Counted from the stretch's first letter, positions 38,244 through 50,377 are shown. The stretch: 64,000 nucleotides of DNA from Paragorgia papillata (GCA_035771165.1 JAWNZC010000344.1:1132501-1196500); one strand, 5' to 3'. Notes: generated by a model not told the origin, from the letters alone. Translations and numbers: made by a program.

Positions 38244-41200
38244 GGCTCGGAGCCAGGAGCCGAGGGCTCGGAGGCAAGAGCCGAGGGCTTGGAGCTAAGA
38301 GCCGAGTCCTCGGAGCCAGGAGGCGAGGGCTCGGAGCCAGGAGCCGAGGGCTCGGAGCCAGGAGCTGATGGCTCGGAGCCAAGGTGTGATGGCTCGGAGC
38401 TAAGAGCCGAAAGCTCGGAGCCAGGAGCCGAAGGCTCGGAGCCAGGAGCCGAGGGCTCGGAGCCAGGAGCCGAGGGCTCGGAGCTAAGAGCCGAGTCCTT
38501 GGAGCCAGGAGGCGAGGGCTCGGAGACTGGAGCCGAGGGCTCGGAGCCAGCAGCCGAGGGCTCGGAGCCAAGAGCCGAGGGCTCGGAGCTAAGAGCCGAG
38601 GCCTCGGAGCCAGGAGCTGATGGCTCGGAGCCAGGAACCGAGGGCTCGGAGCTAGGAGCCAAGTGCTCGGAGCCAAGAGCCGAGGGCTCGGAGCCAGGAG
38701 CCGAGGGCTCGGAGCCAGGAGCTGATGGCTCGGAGCCAAGGTGTGATGGCTCGGAGCTAAGAGCTGAAAGCTCGGAGCCAGGAGCCGAAGGCTCGGAGCC
38801 AGGAGCCGAGGGCTCGGAGCCAGGAGCCGAGGGCTCGGAGCCAGGAGCCGAGGGCTCGGAGCCAGGAGCTGATGGCTCGGAGCCAGGAGCCGAGGGCTTG
38901 GAGCCAGGAGCTGAGTGCTCGGAGCCAGGAGCCGAAGGCTCGGAGCCAGGAGCCGAGGGCTCGGAGCTCAGAGCCGAGGGCTCGGAGCTCAGAGCCGAGG
39001 GCTCGGAGCCAAGAGCCGAGGGCTCGGAGCTAAGAGCCGAGTCTTTGGAGCCAGGAGGCGAGGGCTCGGAGCCTGGAGCCGAGGGCTCGAAGCCAGGAGC
39101 CGAGGGCTCGGAGCCAGGAGCCGAGGGCTCGGAGCTCAGAGCCGAGGGCTCGGAGCCAAGAGCCGAGGGCTCGCAGCTAAGAGCCGAGTCCTTGGAGCCA
39201 GGAGGCGAGGGCTCGGAGCCTGGAGCCGAGGGCTCGGAGCCAGGAGCCGAGGGCTCGGAGCAAAGAGCCGAGGGCTCGGAGCTAAGAGCCGAGGCCTCCG
39301 AGCCAGGAGCTGATGGCTCGGAGCCAGGAACCGAGGGCTCGGAGCTAGGAGCCAAGTGCTCGGAGCCAAGAGCCGAGGGCTCGGAGCCAGGAGCCGAGGG
39401 CTCGGAGCCAGGAGCCGAGGGCTCGGAGCCAGGAGCTGATGGCTCGGAGCCAAGGTGTGATGGCTCGGAGCTAAGAGCCGAAAGCTCGGAGCCAGGAGCC
39501 GAAGGCTCGGAGCCAGGAGCCGAGGGCTCGGAGCCAGGAGCCGAGGGCTCGGAGCCAGGAGCCGAGGGCTCGGAGCCAGGAGCTGATGGCTCGGAGCCAG
39601 GAGCCGAGGGCTTGGAGCCAGGAGCTGAGTGCTCGGAGCCAGGAGCCGAAGGCTCGGAGCCAGGAGCCGAGGGCTCGGAGCTCAGAGCCGAGGGCTCGGA
39701 GCCAAGAGCCGAGGGCTCGGAGCTAAGAGCCGAGTCCTTGGAGCCAGGAGGCGAGGGCTCGGAGCCAGGAGCCGAGGGCTCGGAGCAAAGAGCCGAGGGC
39801 TCGGAGCTAAGAGCCGAGGCCTCGGAGCCAGGAGCTGATGGCTCGCAGCCAAGGTGTGGTGGCTCGGAGCTAAGAGCCGAAAGTTCGGAGCCAGGAGCCG
39901 AGGGCTCGGAGCCAGGAGCTGATGGCTCGGAGCCAAGGTGTGATGGCTCGGAGCTAAGAGCCGAAAGCTCGGAGCCAGGAGCCGAAGGCTCGGAGCCAGG
40001 AGCCGAGGGCTCGGAGCCAGGAGCCGAGGGCTCGGAGCCAGGAGCCGAGGGCTCGGAGCCAGGAGCTGATGGCTCGGAGCCAGGAGCCGAGGGCTTGGAG
40101 CCAGGAGCTGAGTGCTCGGAGCCAGGAGCCGAAGGCTCGGAGCCAGGAGCCGAGGGCTCGGAGCTCAGAGCCGAGGGCTCGGAGCCAAGAGCCGAGGGCT
40201 CGGAGCTAAGAGCCGAGTCCTTGGAGCCAGGAGGCGAGGGCTCGGAGCCAGGAGCCGAGGGCTCGGAGCAAAGAGCCGAGGGCTCGGAGCTAAGAGCCGA
40301 GGCCTCGGAGCCAGGAGCTGATGGCTCGCAGCCAAGGTGTGGTGGCTCGCAGCTAAGAGCCGAAAGTTCGGAGCCAGGAGCCGAGGGCTCGGAGCCAGGA
40401 GCTGATGGCTCGGAGCCAAGGTGTGATGGCTCGGAGCTAAGAGCCGAAAGCTCGGAGCCAGGAGCCGAAGGCTCGGAGCCAGGAGCTGAGTGCGCCGAGG
40501 GCTCGGAGCTCAGAGCCGAGGGACCGGAGCCAAGAGCCGAGGGCTCGGAGCTAAGAGCCGAGTCTTTGGAGCCAGGAGGCGAGGGCTCGGAGCCTGGAGC
40601 CGAGGGCTCGAAGCCAGGAGCCGAGGGCTCGGAGCCAGGAGCCGAGGGCTCGGAGCCAGGAGCTGAGTGCTCGGAGCCAGGAGCCGAAGGCTCGGAGCCA
40701 GGAGCCAGGAGCCGAGGGCTCGGAGCCAGGAGCCGAGGGCTCGGAGCTCAGAGCCGAGGGCTCGGAGCCAAGAGCCGAGGGCTCGCAGCTAAGAGCCGAG
40801 TCCTTGGAGCCAAGAGGCGAGGGCTCGGAGCCTGGAGCCGAGGGCTCGGAGCCAGGAGCCGAGGGCTCGGAGCAAAGAGCCGAGGGCTCGGAGCTAAGAG
40901 CCGAGGCCTCCGAGCCAGGAGCTGATGGCTCGGAGCCAGGAACCGAGGGCTCGGAGCTAGGAGCCAAGTGCTCGGAGCCAAGAGCCGAGGGCTCGGAGCC
41001 AGGAGCCGAGGGCTCGGAGCCAGGAGCCGAGGGCTCGGAGCCAGGAGCTGATGGCTCGGAGCCAAGGTGTGATGGCTCGGAGCTAAGAGCCGAAAGCTCG
41101 GAGCCAGGAGCCGAAGGCTCGGAGCCAGGAACTGAGTGCGCCGAGGGCTCGGAGCTCAGAGCCGAGGGCCCGGAGCCAAGAGCCGAGGGCTCGGAGCTAA

Positions 41201-44200
41201 GAGCCGAGTCCTTTGAGCCTGGAGGCGAGGGCTCGGAGCTCAGAGCCGAGGGCTCGGAGCCAAGAGCCGAGGGCTCGCAGCTAAGAGCCGAGTCCTTGGA
41301 GCCAGGAGGCGAGGGCTCGGAGCCTGGAGCCGAGGGCTCGGAGCCAGGAGCCGAGGGCTCGGAGCAAAGAGCCGAGTGCTCGGAACTAAGAGCCGAGGCC
41401 TCCGAGCCAGGAGCTGATGGCTCGGAGCCAGGAACCGAGGGCTCGGAGCTAGGAGCCAAGTGCTCGGAGCCAAGAGCCGAGGGCACGGAGCCAGGAGCCG
41501 AGGGCTCGGAGCCAGGAGCTGATGGCTCGGAGCCAAGGTGTGATGGCTCGGAGCTAAGAGCCGAAAGCTCGGAGCCAGGAGCCGAAGGCTCGGAGCCAGG
41601 AGCTGAGTGCGCCGAGGGCTCGCAGCTCAGAGCCGAGGGCCCGGAGCCAAGAGCCGAGGGCTCGGAGCTAAGAGCCGAGTCCTTGGAGCCAGGAGGCGAG
41701 GGCTCGGAGCCTGGAGCCGAGGGCTCGGAGCCAGGAGCTGATGGCTCGGAGCCAAGGTGTGATGGCTCGGAGCTAAGAGCCGAAAGCTCGGAGCCAGGAG
41801 CCGAAGGCTCGGAGCCGGGAGCCGAGGGCTCGGAGCCGGGAGCCGAGGGCTCGGAGCCGGGAGCCGAGGGCTCGGAGCCTGGAGCCGAGGGCTCGGAGCC
41901 AGGAGCCGAGGGCTCGGAGCCAGGAGCCGAGGGCTCGGAGCCAGGAGCCGAAGGCTTGGAGCCAGGAGCCGAGGGCTCGGACCCAGGAGCTGAGTGCTCG
42001 GAGCCAGGAGCCCAAGGCTTGGAGCCAGGAGCCGAGGGCTCGGAGCCAGGAGCCGAGGTCTCGGAGCTCAGAGCCGAGGGCTCGGAGCTAAGAGCCGAGT
42101 CCTTGGAGCCAGGAGGCGAGGGCTCGGAGCCAGGAGCCGAGGGCTCGGAGCCAGGAGCCAGGAGCTAAGTGCTCGGAGCCAGGAGCCGACGGCTCGGAGC
42201 TAAGAGCCGAGTCGTTGTTGGAGCCAGGAGGCGACGGCTCGGAGCCTGGAGCCGAGGGCTCGGAGCCAGGAGCCGAGGGCTCGGAGCCAAGAGCCGAGGG
42301 CTCGGAGCTAAGAGCCGAGGCCTCGGAGCCAGGAGCTGATGGCTCGGAGCCAGGAACCGAGGGCTCGGAGCCAAGAGCCGAGGGCTCGGAGCCAGGAGCT
42401 GATGGCTCGGAGCCAGGAGCTGATGGCTCCGAGCCAAGGTGTGACGGCTCGGAGTTAAGAGCCAAAAGCTCGGAGCCAGGAGCCGAGGGCCCGGAGCCAA
42501 GAGCCGACGGCTCGGAGCTAAGAGCCGAGGCCTTGGAGCCAGGAGCCGAGGGCTCGGAGCCAGGAGCCGAGGGCTCGGAGCCAAGAGCCGAGGGCTCGGA
42601 GCTAAGAGCCGAGGCCTCGGAGCCAGGAGCTGATGGCTCGGAGCCAGGAACCGAGGGCTCGGAGCCAAGAGCCGAGGGCTCGGAGCCAGGAGCTGATGGC
42701 TCGGAGCCTAGGTGTGACGGCTCGGAGTTAAGAGCCGAAAGCTCGGAGCCAGGAGCCGAGGGCCCGGAGCCAAGAGCCGACGGCTCGGAGCTAAGAGCCG
42801 AGGCCTTGGAGCCAGGAGGCGAGGGCTCGGAGCTCAGAGCCGAGGGCTCGGAGCCAAGAGCCGAGGGCTCGCAGCTAAGAGCCGAGTCCTTGGAGCCAGG
42901 AGGCGAGGGCTCGGAGCCTGGAGTCGAGGGCTCGGAGCCAGGAGCCGAGGGCTCGAAGCAAAGAGCCGAGGGCTCGAAGCTAAGAGCCGAGGCCTCCGAG
43001 CCAGGAGCTGATGGCTCGGAGGCAGGAACCGAGGGCTTGGAGCTAGGAGCCAAGTGCTCGGAGCCAAGAGCCGAGGGCTCGGAGCCAGGAGCCGAGGGCT
43101 CGGAGCCAGGAGCTGATGGCTCGGAGCCAAGGTGTGATGGCTCGTAGCTAAGAGCCGAAAGCTCGGAGCCAGGAGCCGAAGGCTCGGAGCCAGGAGCAGA
43201 GTGCGCCGAGGGCTCGGAGCTCAGAGCCGAGGGCCCGGAGCCAAGAGCCGAGGGCTCGGAGCCAGGAGCTGATGGCTCGGAGCCAAGGTGTGATGGCTCG
43301 TAGCTAAGAGCCGAAAGCTCGGAGCCAGGAGCCGAAGGCTCGGAGCCAGGAGCAGAGTGCGCCGAGGGCTCGGAGCTCAGAGCCGAGGGCCCGGAGCCAA
43401 GAGCCGAGGGCTCGGAGCTAAGAGCCGAGTCCTTGGAGCCAGGAGGCGAGGGCTCGGAGCCTGGAGCCGAGGGCTCGGAGCCAGGAGCCGAGGGCTCGGA
43501 GCTAAGAGTCGAGGGCTCGGAGCCAGGAGCTGATGGCTCGGAGCCAGGAGCTGATTGGCTCGGAGCTAGGAGCCAAGTGCTCGGAGCCAAGAGCCGAGGG
43601 CTCGGAGCCAGGAGCCGAGGGCTCGGAGCCAGGAGCTGATGGCTCGGAGCCAAGGTGCGATGGCTCGTAGCTAAGAGCCGAAAGCTCGGAGCCAGGAGCC
43701 GAAGGCTCGGAGCCAGGAGCTGAGTGCGCCGAGGGCTCGGAGCTCAGAGCCGAGGGCCCGGAGCCAAGAGCCAAGGCTCGGAGCTAAGAGCCGAGTCCTT
43801 GGAGCCAGGAGGCGATGGCTCGGAGCCTGGAGGCCAGGAGCCGAGGGCTCGGAGCCAGGAGCTGATGGCTTGGAGCCAAGGTGTGATGGCTCGGAGCTAA
43901 GAGCCGAAAGCTCGGAGCCAGGAGCCGAAGGCTCGGAGCCAGGAGCCGAGGGATCGGAGCCAGGAGCTCAGTGCTCGGAGCCAGGAGGCGAGGGCTCGGA
44001 GCTCAGAGCCGAGGGCTCGGAGCCAAGAGCCGAGGGCTCGTAGCTAAGAGCCGAGTCCTTGGAGCCAGGAGGCGAGGGCTCGGAGCCTGGAGCCGAGGGC
44101 TCGGAGCCAGGAGCCGAGTCCTCGGAGCAAAGAGCCGAGGGCTCGGAGCTAAGAGCCGAGGCCTCCGAGCCAGGAGCTGATGGTTCGGAGCCAGGAATCG

Positions 44201-47200
44201 AGGGCTCGGAGCTAGGAGCCAAGTGCTCGGAGCCAAGAGCAGAGGGCTCGGAGCCAGGAGCCGAGGGCTCGGAGCCAGGGGCTGATGGCTCGGAGCCAAG
44301 GTGTGATGGCTCGTAGCTAAGAGCCGTAAGCTCGGAGCCAGGAGCCGAAGGCTCGGAGCCAGGAGCAGAGTGCGCCGAGGGCTCGGAGCTCAGAGCCGAG
44401 GGCCCGGAGCCAAGAGCCGAGGGCTCGGAGCTAAGAGGCGAGTCCTTGGAGCCAGGAGGCGAGGGCTCGGAGCCTGGAGCCGAGGGCTCGGAGCCAGGAG
44501 CCGAGGGCTCGGAGCTAAGAGTCGAGGGCTCGGAGCCAGGAGCTGATGGCTCGGAGCCAGGAGCTGATTGGCTCGGAGCTAGGAGCCAAGTGCTCGGAGC
44601 CAAGAGCCGAGGGCTCGGAGCCAGGAGCCGAGGGCTCGGAGCCAGGAGCTGATGGCTCGGAGCCAAGGTGCGATGGCTCGTAGCTAAGAGCCGAAAGCTC
44701 GGAGCCAGGAGCCGAAGGCTCGGAGCCAGGAGCTGAGTGCGCCGAGGGCTCGGAGCTCAGAGCCGAGGGCCCGGAGCCAAGAGCCAAGGCTCGGAGCTAA
44801 GAGCCGAGTCCTTGGAGCCAGGAGGCGATGGCTCGGAGCCTGGAGCCGAGGGCTCGGTGCCAGGAGCCGAGGGCTCGGAGCTAAGAGCCGAGGGCTCGGA
44901 GCCAGGAGCTGATTGGCTCGGAGCTAGGAGCCAAGTGCTCGGAGCCAAGAGCCGAGGGCTCGGAGCCAGGAGCCGAGGGCTCGGAGCCAGGAGCTGATGG
45001 CTTGGAGCCAAGGTGTGATGGCTCGGAGCTAAGAGCCGAAAGCTCGGAGCCAGGAGCCGAAGGCTCGGAGCCAGGAGCCGAGGGATCGGAGCCAGGAGCT
45101 CAGTGCTCGGAGCCAGGAGGCGAGGGCTCGGAGCTCAGAGCCGAGGGCTCGGAGCCAAGAGCCGAGGGCTCGTAGCTAAGAGCCGAGTCCTTGGAGCCAG
45201 GAGGCGAGGGCTCGGAGCCTGGAGCCGAGGGCTCGGAGCCAGGAGCCGAGTCCTCGGAGCAAAGAGCCGAGGGCTCGGAGCTAAGAGCCGAGGCCTCCGA
45301 GCCAGGAGCTGATGGTTCGGAGCCAGGAATCGAGGGCTCGGAGCTAGGAGCCAAGTGCTCGGAGCCAAGAGCAGAGGGCTCGGAGCCAGGAGCCGAGGGC
45401 TCGGAGCCAGGGGCTGATGGCTCGGAGCCAAGGTGTGATGGCTCGTAGCTAAGAGCCGTAAGCTCGGAGCCAGGAGCCGAAGGCTCGGAGCCAGGAGCAG
45501 AGTGCGCCGAGGGCTCGGAGCTCAGAGCCGAGGGCCCGGAGCCAAGAGCCGAGGGCTCGGAGCTAAGAGCCGAGTCCTTGGAGCCAGGAGGCGAGGGCTC
45601 GGAGCCTGGAGCCGAGGGCTCGGAGCCAGGAGCCGAGGGCTCGGAGCTAAGAGCCGAGTGCTCGGAGCCAGGAGCTGATGGCTCGGAGCCAGGAGCTGAT
45701 TGGCTCGGAGCTAGGAGCCAAGTGCTCGGAGCCAAGAGCCGAGGGCTCGGAGCCAGGAGCCGAGGGCTCGGAGCCAGGAGCTGATGGCTCGGAGCCAAGG
45801 TGTGATGGCTCGTAGCTAAGAGCCGAAAGCTCGGAGCCAGGAGCCGAAGGCTCGGAGCCAGGAGCTGAGTGCGCCGAGGGCTCGGAGCTCAGAGCCGAGG
45901 GCCCGGAGCCAAGAGCCAAGGCTCGGAGCTAAGAGCCGAGTCCTTGGAGCCAGGAGGCGAGGGCTCGGAGCCTTGGCTCTTGGCTCCGGGCCCTCGGCTC
46001 TGAGCTCCGAGCCCTCGGCGCACTCAGCTCCTGGCTCCGAGCCAGGAGCTGATTGGCTCGGAGCTAGGAGCCAAGTGCTCGGAGCCAAGAGCCGAGGGCT
46101 CGGAGCCAGGAGCCGAGGGCTCGGAGCCAGGAGCTGATGGCTCGGAGCCAAGGTGTGATGGCTCGGAGCTAAGAGCCGAAAGCTCGGAGCCAGGAGCCGA
46201 AGGCTCGGAGCCAGGAGCCGAGGGATCGGAGCCAGGAGCTCAGTGCTCGGAGCCAGGAGCCGATGACTCGGAGCCAGGAGCCGATGGTTCGGAGCCAGGA
46301 GCCAAGTGCTCGGAGCCAGGAGCCAGTAGCCAGGAGCTAAGTGCTCGGAGCCAGGAGGCGAAGGCTCGGAGCCAGGAGCCGAGTGCTCGGAGCCAGGAAG
46401 CAAGAGCCAGGAGCCAGGAGCTAAGTGCTCGGAGCCAGGAGGCGAAGGCTCGGAGCCAGGAGGCGAGTGCTCGGAGCCAGGAAGCAAGAGCTAGGAGCCA
46501 GGAGCTAAGTGCTCGGAGCCAGGAGCCGAGGGCTCGGAGCCAGGAGCTGAGTGCGCCGAGGGCTCGGAGCTCAGAGCCGAGGGCCCGGAGCCAAGAGCCA
46601 AGGCTCGGAGCTAAGAGCCGAGTCCTTGGAGCCAGGAGGCGAGGGCTCGGAGCCTGGAGCCGAGGGCTCGGAGCCGAGGGCTCGGAGCTAAGAGCCGAGG
46701 GCTCGGAGCCAGGAGCTGATGGCTCGGAACCAGGAGCTGATTGGCTCGGAGCTAGGAGCCAAGTGCTCGGAGCCAAGAGCCGAGGGCTCGGAGCCAGGAG
46801 CCGAGGGCTCGGAGCCAGGAGCTGATGGCTCGGAGCCAAGGTGTGATGGCTCGGAGCTAAGAGCCGAAAGCTCGGAGCCAGGAGCCGAAGGCTTGGAGCC
46901 AGGAGCCGAGGGATCGGAGCCAGGAGCTCAGTGCTCGGAGCCAGGAGCCGATGACTCGGAGCCAGGAGCCGATGGTTCGGAGCCAGGAGCCAAGTGCTCG
47001 GAGCCAGGAGCCAGGAGCCAGGAGCTAAGTGCTCGGAGCCAGGAGGCGAAGGCTCGGAGCCAGGAGCCGAGTGCTCGGAGCCAGGAAGCAAGAGCCAGGA
47101 GCCAGGAGCTAAGTGCTCGGAGCCAGGAGCCGAGGGCTCGGAGCCAGGAGCTGAGTGCGCCGAGGGCTCGGAGCTCAGAGCCGAGGGCTCGGAGCCAAGA

Positions 47201-47399
47201 GCCGAGGGCTCGGAGCTAAGAGCCGAGTCCTTGGAGCCAGGAGGCGAGGGCTCGGAGCCAGGAGCCGAGGGCTCGGAGCCAGGAGCCGAGGGCTCGGGGC
47301 CGGGAGCCGAGGGCTCGGAGCCAGGAGCCGAGGGCTCGGAGCTAAGAGCCGAGGGCTCGGAGCCAGGAGCCGAAGGCTCGGAGCCAGGAGCCAGGAGCT
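38244..47399. repeat. 21-bp GC-rich satellite, 9.2 kb, with higher-order repeats
   Basis: About 430 copies of a 21-bp unit starting GGCTCGGAGCCAGGAGCCGA. In the plus frame continued from the protease it encodes GSEPGAE repeats, and on the minus strand PSAPGSE repeats. The unit contains the inverted word GGCTCGGAGCC, so both strands lack stops for long distances. Variant units (GAGCTAAGAGCCGAG, AAGGTGTGATGG, GAGTGCGCCGAG) recur at fixed spacings. A 483-bp period is clear between 39629 and 40112 (23 units), and a 1,132-bp duplication is clear between 43971 and 45103. The right end breaks off at a CTTTTGTCTCC junction. The long ORFs are repeat artefacts. Confidence 0.97.
45849..46043. repeat. 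Perfect 73-bp inverted duplication inside the 21-bp satellite
   Basis: 45849-45921 is repeated exactly in reverse complement at 45971-46043, with a 49-bp loop between. The segment includes the GTGCGCCGAGG variant unit and CAAGAGCCAAGG. It is the one place I noticed in the 9.2-kb array where unit orientation flips. Confidence 0.95.
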
Positions 47400-48480
47400 C
47401 TTTTGTCTCCTGCACGTGCACTGAGGATAAATATGCAAATATCACCCTTAGTAACAGAAAGCGTAGCAACGCTTTCAAAGTAATAAATCGCTTTGCCTTT
47501 AGTTTATATTTCGACACTTAAAATCGTTCTTTTCATAACCTCTCGAAGTGATTCCTCATCTAAAATATATCTTAAATTCTTCTTACGATATCTGGACTTG
47601 CTTTATAAACGAGGGTTTAGTTAGTAATAATTCTAGGATGACTTACTGTCTTTGAATATTTAGGTTCTAAAAATATAGTATTCATGATATACTATTAATT
47701 CAAGTCTATACGTTATCTCAGCCGATTCAGACATTTAGGCTGTTCAAAACTCTCTCTTCAAAACTCTCTCTGTTCCTCCAGACAATGTTTCAGATAAAAA
47801 ACAAAGTGTCTCTATCAATTTCTTTTTAGTTCCTTGTAAAGAACGTATATTTTGTTAGGGTTTACTGTACGCATGCTCTGTACGGCTACTTGTCCCACAA
47901 CTGTCGACTATCAGTAGGGTAAAGTGTATAAATGAAAAGGTAATTACTATTACTTATAAGGAACATAAGTTGAGTGCCTTTTTATAATGACGAACTTCGG
48001 GAATTAGTCGGAGAGCTATCGGTTGTGACGTATTACACGGGGGTTGGATAAAAGCTAGGGTTAAGGGGTCCCAAAGGAGCCTGAGAAATAATGAAGTATG
48101 CATAAATATTAAATTGGTATGACGTAGTGAAACCAGGGGGTTGGATAAAACGACGACGTAAGCAGAAATAATGATTAGGGTTAGGGTGTCCTGAAGGAGC
48201 CTGTGAATGAATAAATAATAAGTTGAATATTTAATGAGGCGGCATCCCTTTGTACTCCATATGAGGGGTATCACTACTAACGGACTTATCAGAGACACTT
48301 CTGATTCGCAAAACTCGTTAAGCAAGACGCTCAAAGTCCTCTCGCAGAAACGTTGTCAAGATAAGGTAACACCGCGGTTTTGTCGAAGTTAACAAAGGTG
48401 TGTTGATAAAAAAATAAAATAGTGTGCTGCGTAGGCAGTGTTGAAATACGGATCGAAATATAGTAAGGTTGGTGTACTGC
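47400..48480. other. Gene-free stretch with a duplicated ~115-bp segment
   Basis: No gene recognised. The words GGGTTGGATAAAA, then TTAGGG or TTAAGGGG, then AAGGAGCCTG occur twice, near 48043-48085 and 48139-48205, showing an imperfect tandem duplication. The rest is AT-rich. Confidence 0.5.
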
Positions 48481-48494
48481 CGATATTATTGAAG

Positions 48495-48545
48495 ATAGAT
48501 TTCTAACGTTTCGAGCGAAGGCCCTTCGTCAGAGAGAAACCTAAA
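48495..48545 (-). ncRNA. Hammerhead-ribozyme-like core, probable Penelope-type element remnant
   Basis: On the minus strand the sequence reads CTGACGA, then GGGC-CTTC-GCTC (a 4-bp stem with a tetraloop), then GAAAC. These are the conserved halves CUGANGA and GAAA joined by stem II of a hammerhead ribozyme. This word pattern is known in the terminal repeats of Penelope-like retroelements. I could not assign stem III or the cleavage triplet with confidence, and no Penelope reverse transcriptase is nearby. Confidence 0.45.
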
Positions 48546-48955
48546 GAGTGTAAACAAACAACGAACTTATATACGAGAGATGATCATGTGACTAAAAATT
48601 AGCCAATCAGATCAAAATGACAATAACAAACAATAAATAAATGCGAAAAGGTTAACCAATCAGATTAAAATAACAATAACAAATAAATAATAAGATGCGA
48701 AAGCCATGCATTCACACTTCAGACTGAACAAACTCATGCAATCAAAACCTTAATAACCATATATAATAGAGGTTATGTGACTACAACTATACTATGAGAA
48801 CACTTTGTTTATGACAAAAAAGTAGCCAAAGTTTTGTTGTCTTCGATTTACGCGCTGACGCCGATTTTACCTTCTAGTGTTTTACACAAAAAATTTAAAT
48901 ACATGTATGTATACCATATTCAAGCTTTAAAAAGAATGATTAGACATTCTAATTG
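48546..48955. other. Gene-free stretch
   Basis: AT-rich sequence holding two related AACCAATCAGAT..AAAATAACAATAAC segments (48600-48690). This is probably more of the same retroelement relic or a small tandem duplication. No gene. Confidence 0.4.
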
Positions 48956-48967
48956 CCATTAATCTGA

Positions 48968-49192
48968 CACGTTGAAATCGCGTTGATATTTAGTCATTAA
49001 ACAACGTGTTGTCGACATGCAAATTCTATCAACCTTAATTCAACATAGAAACAACGTTGATTAGAGACATCGATCAAACGTCGTAAAAATGACGTTGAAA
49101 CAACGTTGATTTTTAGTTGATCGACGTCGTGACCTTATTTCAACCAAAACGCGACGTCGACAAGACGTCGTGTGCCCGCTGGGTATACACCT
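48968..49192. repeat. CAACGTTG-rich element end
   Basis: Dense repeats of CAACG/CGTTG and ACGTCG palindromic words (CAACGTTGA, CGACGTCG), ending in TGTGCCCGCTGGGTA. This looks like one terminus of a DNA transposon or MITE. The mirrored partner end was not found in the window. Confidence 0.5.
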
Positions 49193-49568
49193 AAAAACAG
49201 AAGAAAACAACCGTGAAATCTCCCACCAAGAAACACAGCTATCAGTTATAGAAACTGATATTTTGGCTCAACAAGATAAACTCTCCTCGCTCAAAATAGT
49301 GAAATTGTATAGCCAGTTCACAAGTGTGTTGATCAGAGGTTGACAACAGTTGGTACGTTGTTCAGCGACATTAATCCCTCACGAGGAATGAGATCATTGT
49401 TAAAAGCATTCAAGTAGATGTTGTCTCCTTGTACTTGGACATTGTCTAAGACATTGTCGATGTTTGTCGAATTTCACTCGATATTAAACTGGAATAGTTT
49501 GTGCTGTAAACAGCACTGATAAACTCATGAAAGAGCACTGCTTTCCTCGAGACTGGCCACTGAAACCA
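49193..49568. other. Gene-free stretch
   Basis: No supported feature. The ORFs that overlap its right part depend on the adjacent simple repeats. Confidence 0.4.
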
Positions 49569-49663
49569 CCAAACAAACAAACAAACAAACAAACAAACAA
49601 ACAAACAAACAAACAAACAAACAAACAAACAAACAAACAAACAAACAAACAAACAAACAAACT
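49569..49663. repeat. (CAAA)n microsatellite
   Basis: About 23 perfect AAAC units. Read on the minus strand they give Cys-Leu-Phe-Val repeats, which are artefactual. Confidence 0.97.
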
Positions 49664-50009
49664 TGCAGTGGGTGCAAGTGGTTGCAACGGGTGCAAGTGG
49701 TTGCAGTGGGTGTAAGTGGTTGTAACGGGTGCAAGTGGTTGCAATGGGTGCAAGTGGTTGCAATGGGTGCAGTGGGTGCAGTGGGTGCAAGTGGTTGCAA
49801 TGGGTTCAAGTGGTTGCAATGGGTTCAAGTGGTTGCAATGGGTGCAAGTGGTTGCAGTGTTTGTAAGTGGTTGCAATGGGTGCAAGTGGTTGCATTGGGT
49901 GCAAGTGGTTTCAATGGGTGCAAGTGGTTGCAGTGGGAGCAAGTGGTTGCAGTGGGTGCAAGTGGTTGCAGTGGGTGCAGGTGGTTGCAATCGGTGCAAG
50001 TGGTTGCAT
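49664..50009. repeat. 19-bp minisatellite (GGGTGCAAGTGGTTGCAAT)n
   Basis: About 18 units of a 19-bp repeat with A/G changes (TTGCAATGGG and TTGCAGTGGG). The period of 19 is prime to 3, so it stays open in several frames and produces spurious ORFs. It directly follows the (CAAA)n tract. Confidence 0.95.
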
Positions 50010-50302
50010 TTCTAAAAAATCCAAGATGACAAGTCTTCAATTGGTTACCGCCAATGCTCCCTTTAATTTTATTTATTATTTCTCTGTCCAGACCTCTAGG
50101 CGGTCATTTTCAATGTCAGCTTCAGACCTCCACACAAAATTTAATATTTGTTTTCGGGCAGGCAAGGCACATGTACTTATGTATACCTATGTCTGTGTGC
50201 TTTGTGTAGCAGCTCGAAAGCGAAAGGACTAAAACAGACATCCAAAACCCCCCCATGAATAAATATTTTCATAATCTAACACTGCTGAAGTCAACACAAA
50301 AG

Positions 50303-50377
50303 TTGAGTCGAGCGGGATTTTAAGTCGCATCTTCGGGATTCCGGTCCGCCGCTCTACCTGTCGAGCTATCGAGTCGC
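50303..50377 (-). pseudogene. tRNA-like relic (tRNA pseudogene or tRNA-derived SINE head)
   Basis: On the minus strand, TAGCTCGACAGGTAGAGC closely matches a tRNA A box with its D-loop. An anticodon-arm-like CGGACCGGAATCCCGAAGATG and a degraded B-box region ending AAAATCCCGCTCGACT follow. The GGTTCGAATCC B box is not intact, so it is unlikely to be a working tRNA gene. Confidence 0.55.

Noticed and set aside
38028..47521. ORFs of 311-965 residues with GSEPGAE, PSAPGSE or LGARSRG repeats
   Set aside because: They are products of the 21-bp satellite, open on both strands. Only the first about 70 residues at 38028 are real (BEL protease).
48173..48187. Telomere-like TTAGGGTTAGGG
   Set aside because: Only two units inside a duplicated segment; no interstitial telomere array.
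49446..50015. Overlapping ORFs with CLFV and HPLQPLAP repeats
   Set aside because: Artefacts of (CAAA)n and the 19-bp minisatellite.
50303..50377. Functional tRNA gene
   Set aside because: The B box and acceptor pairing are degraded; only the A-box arm is well kept.
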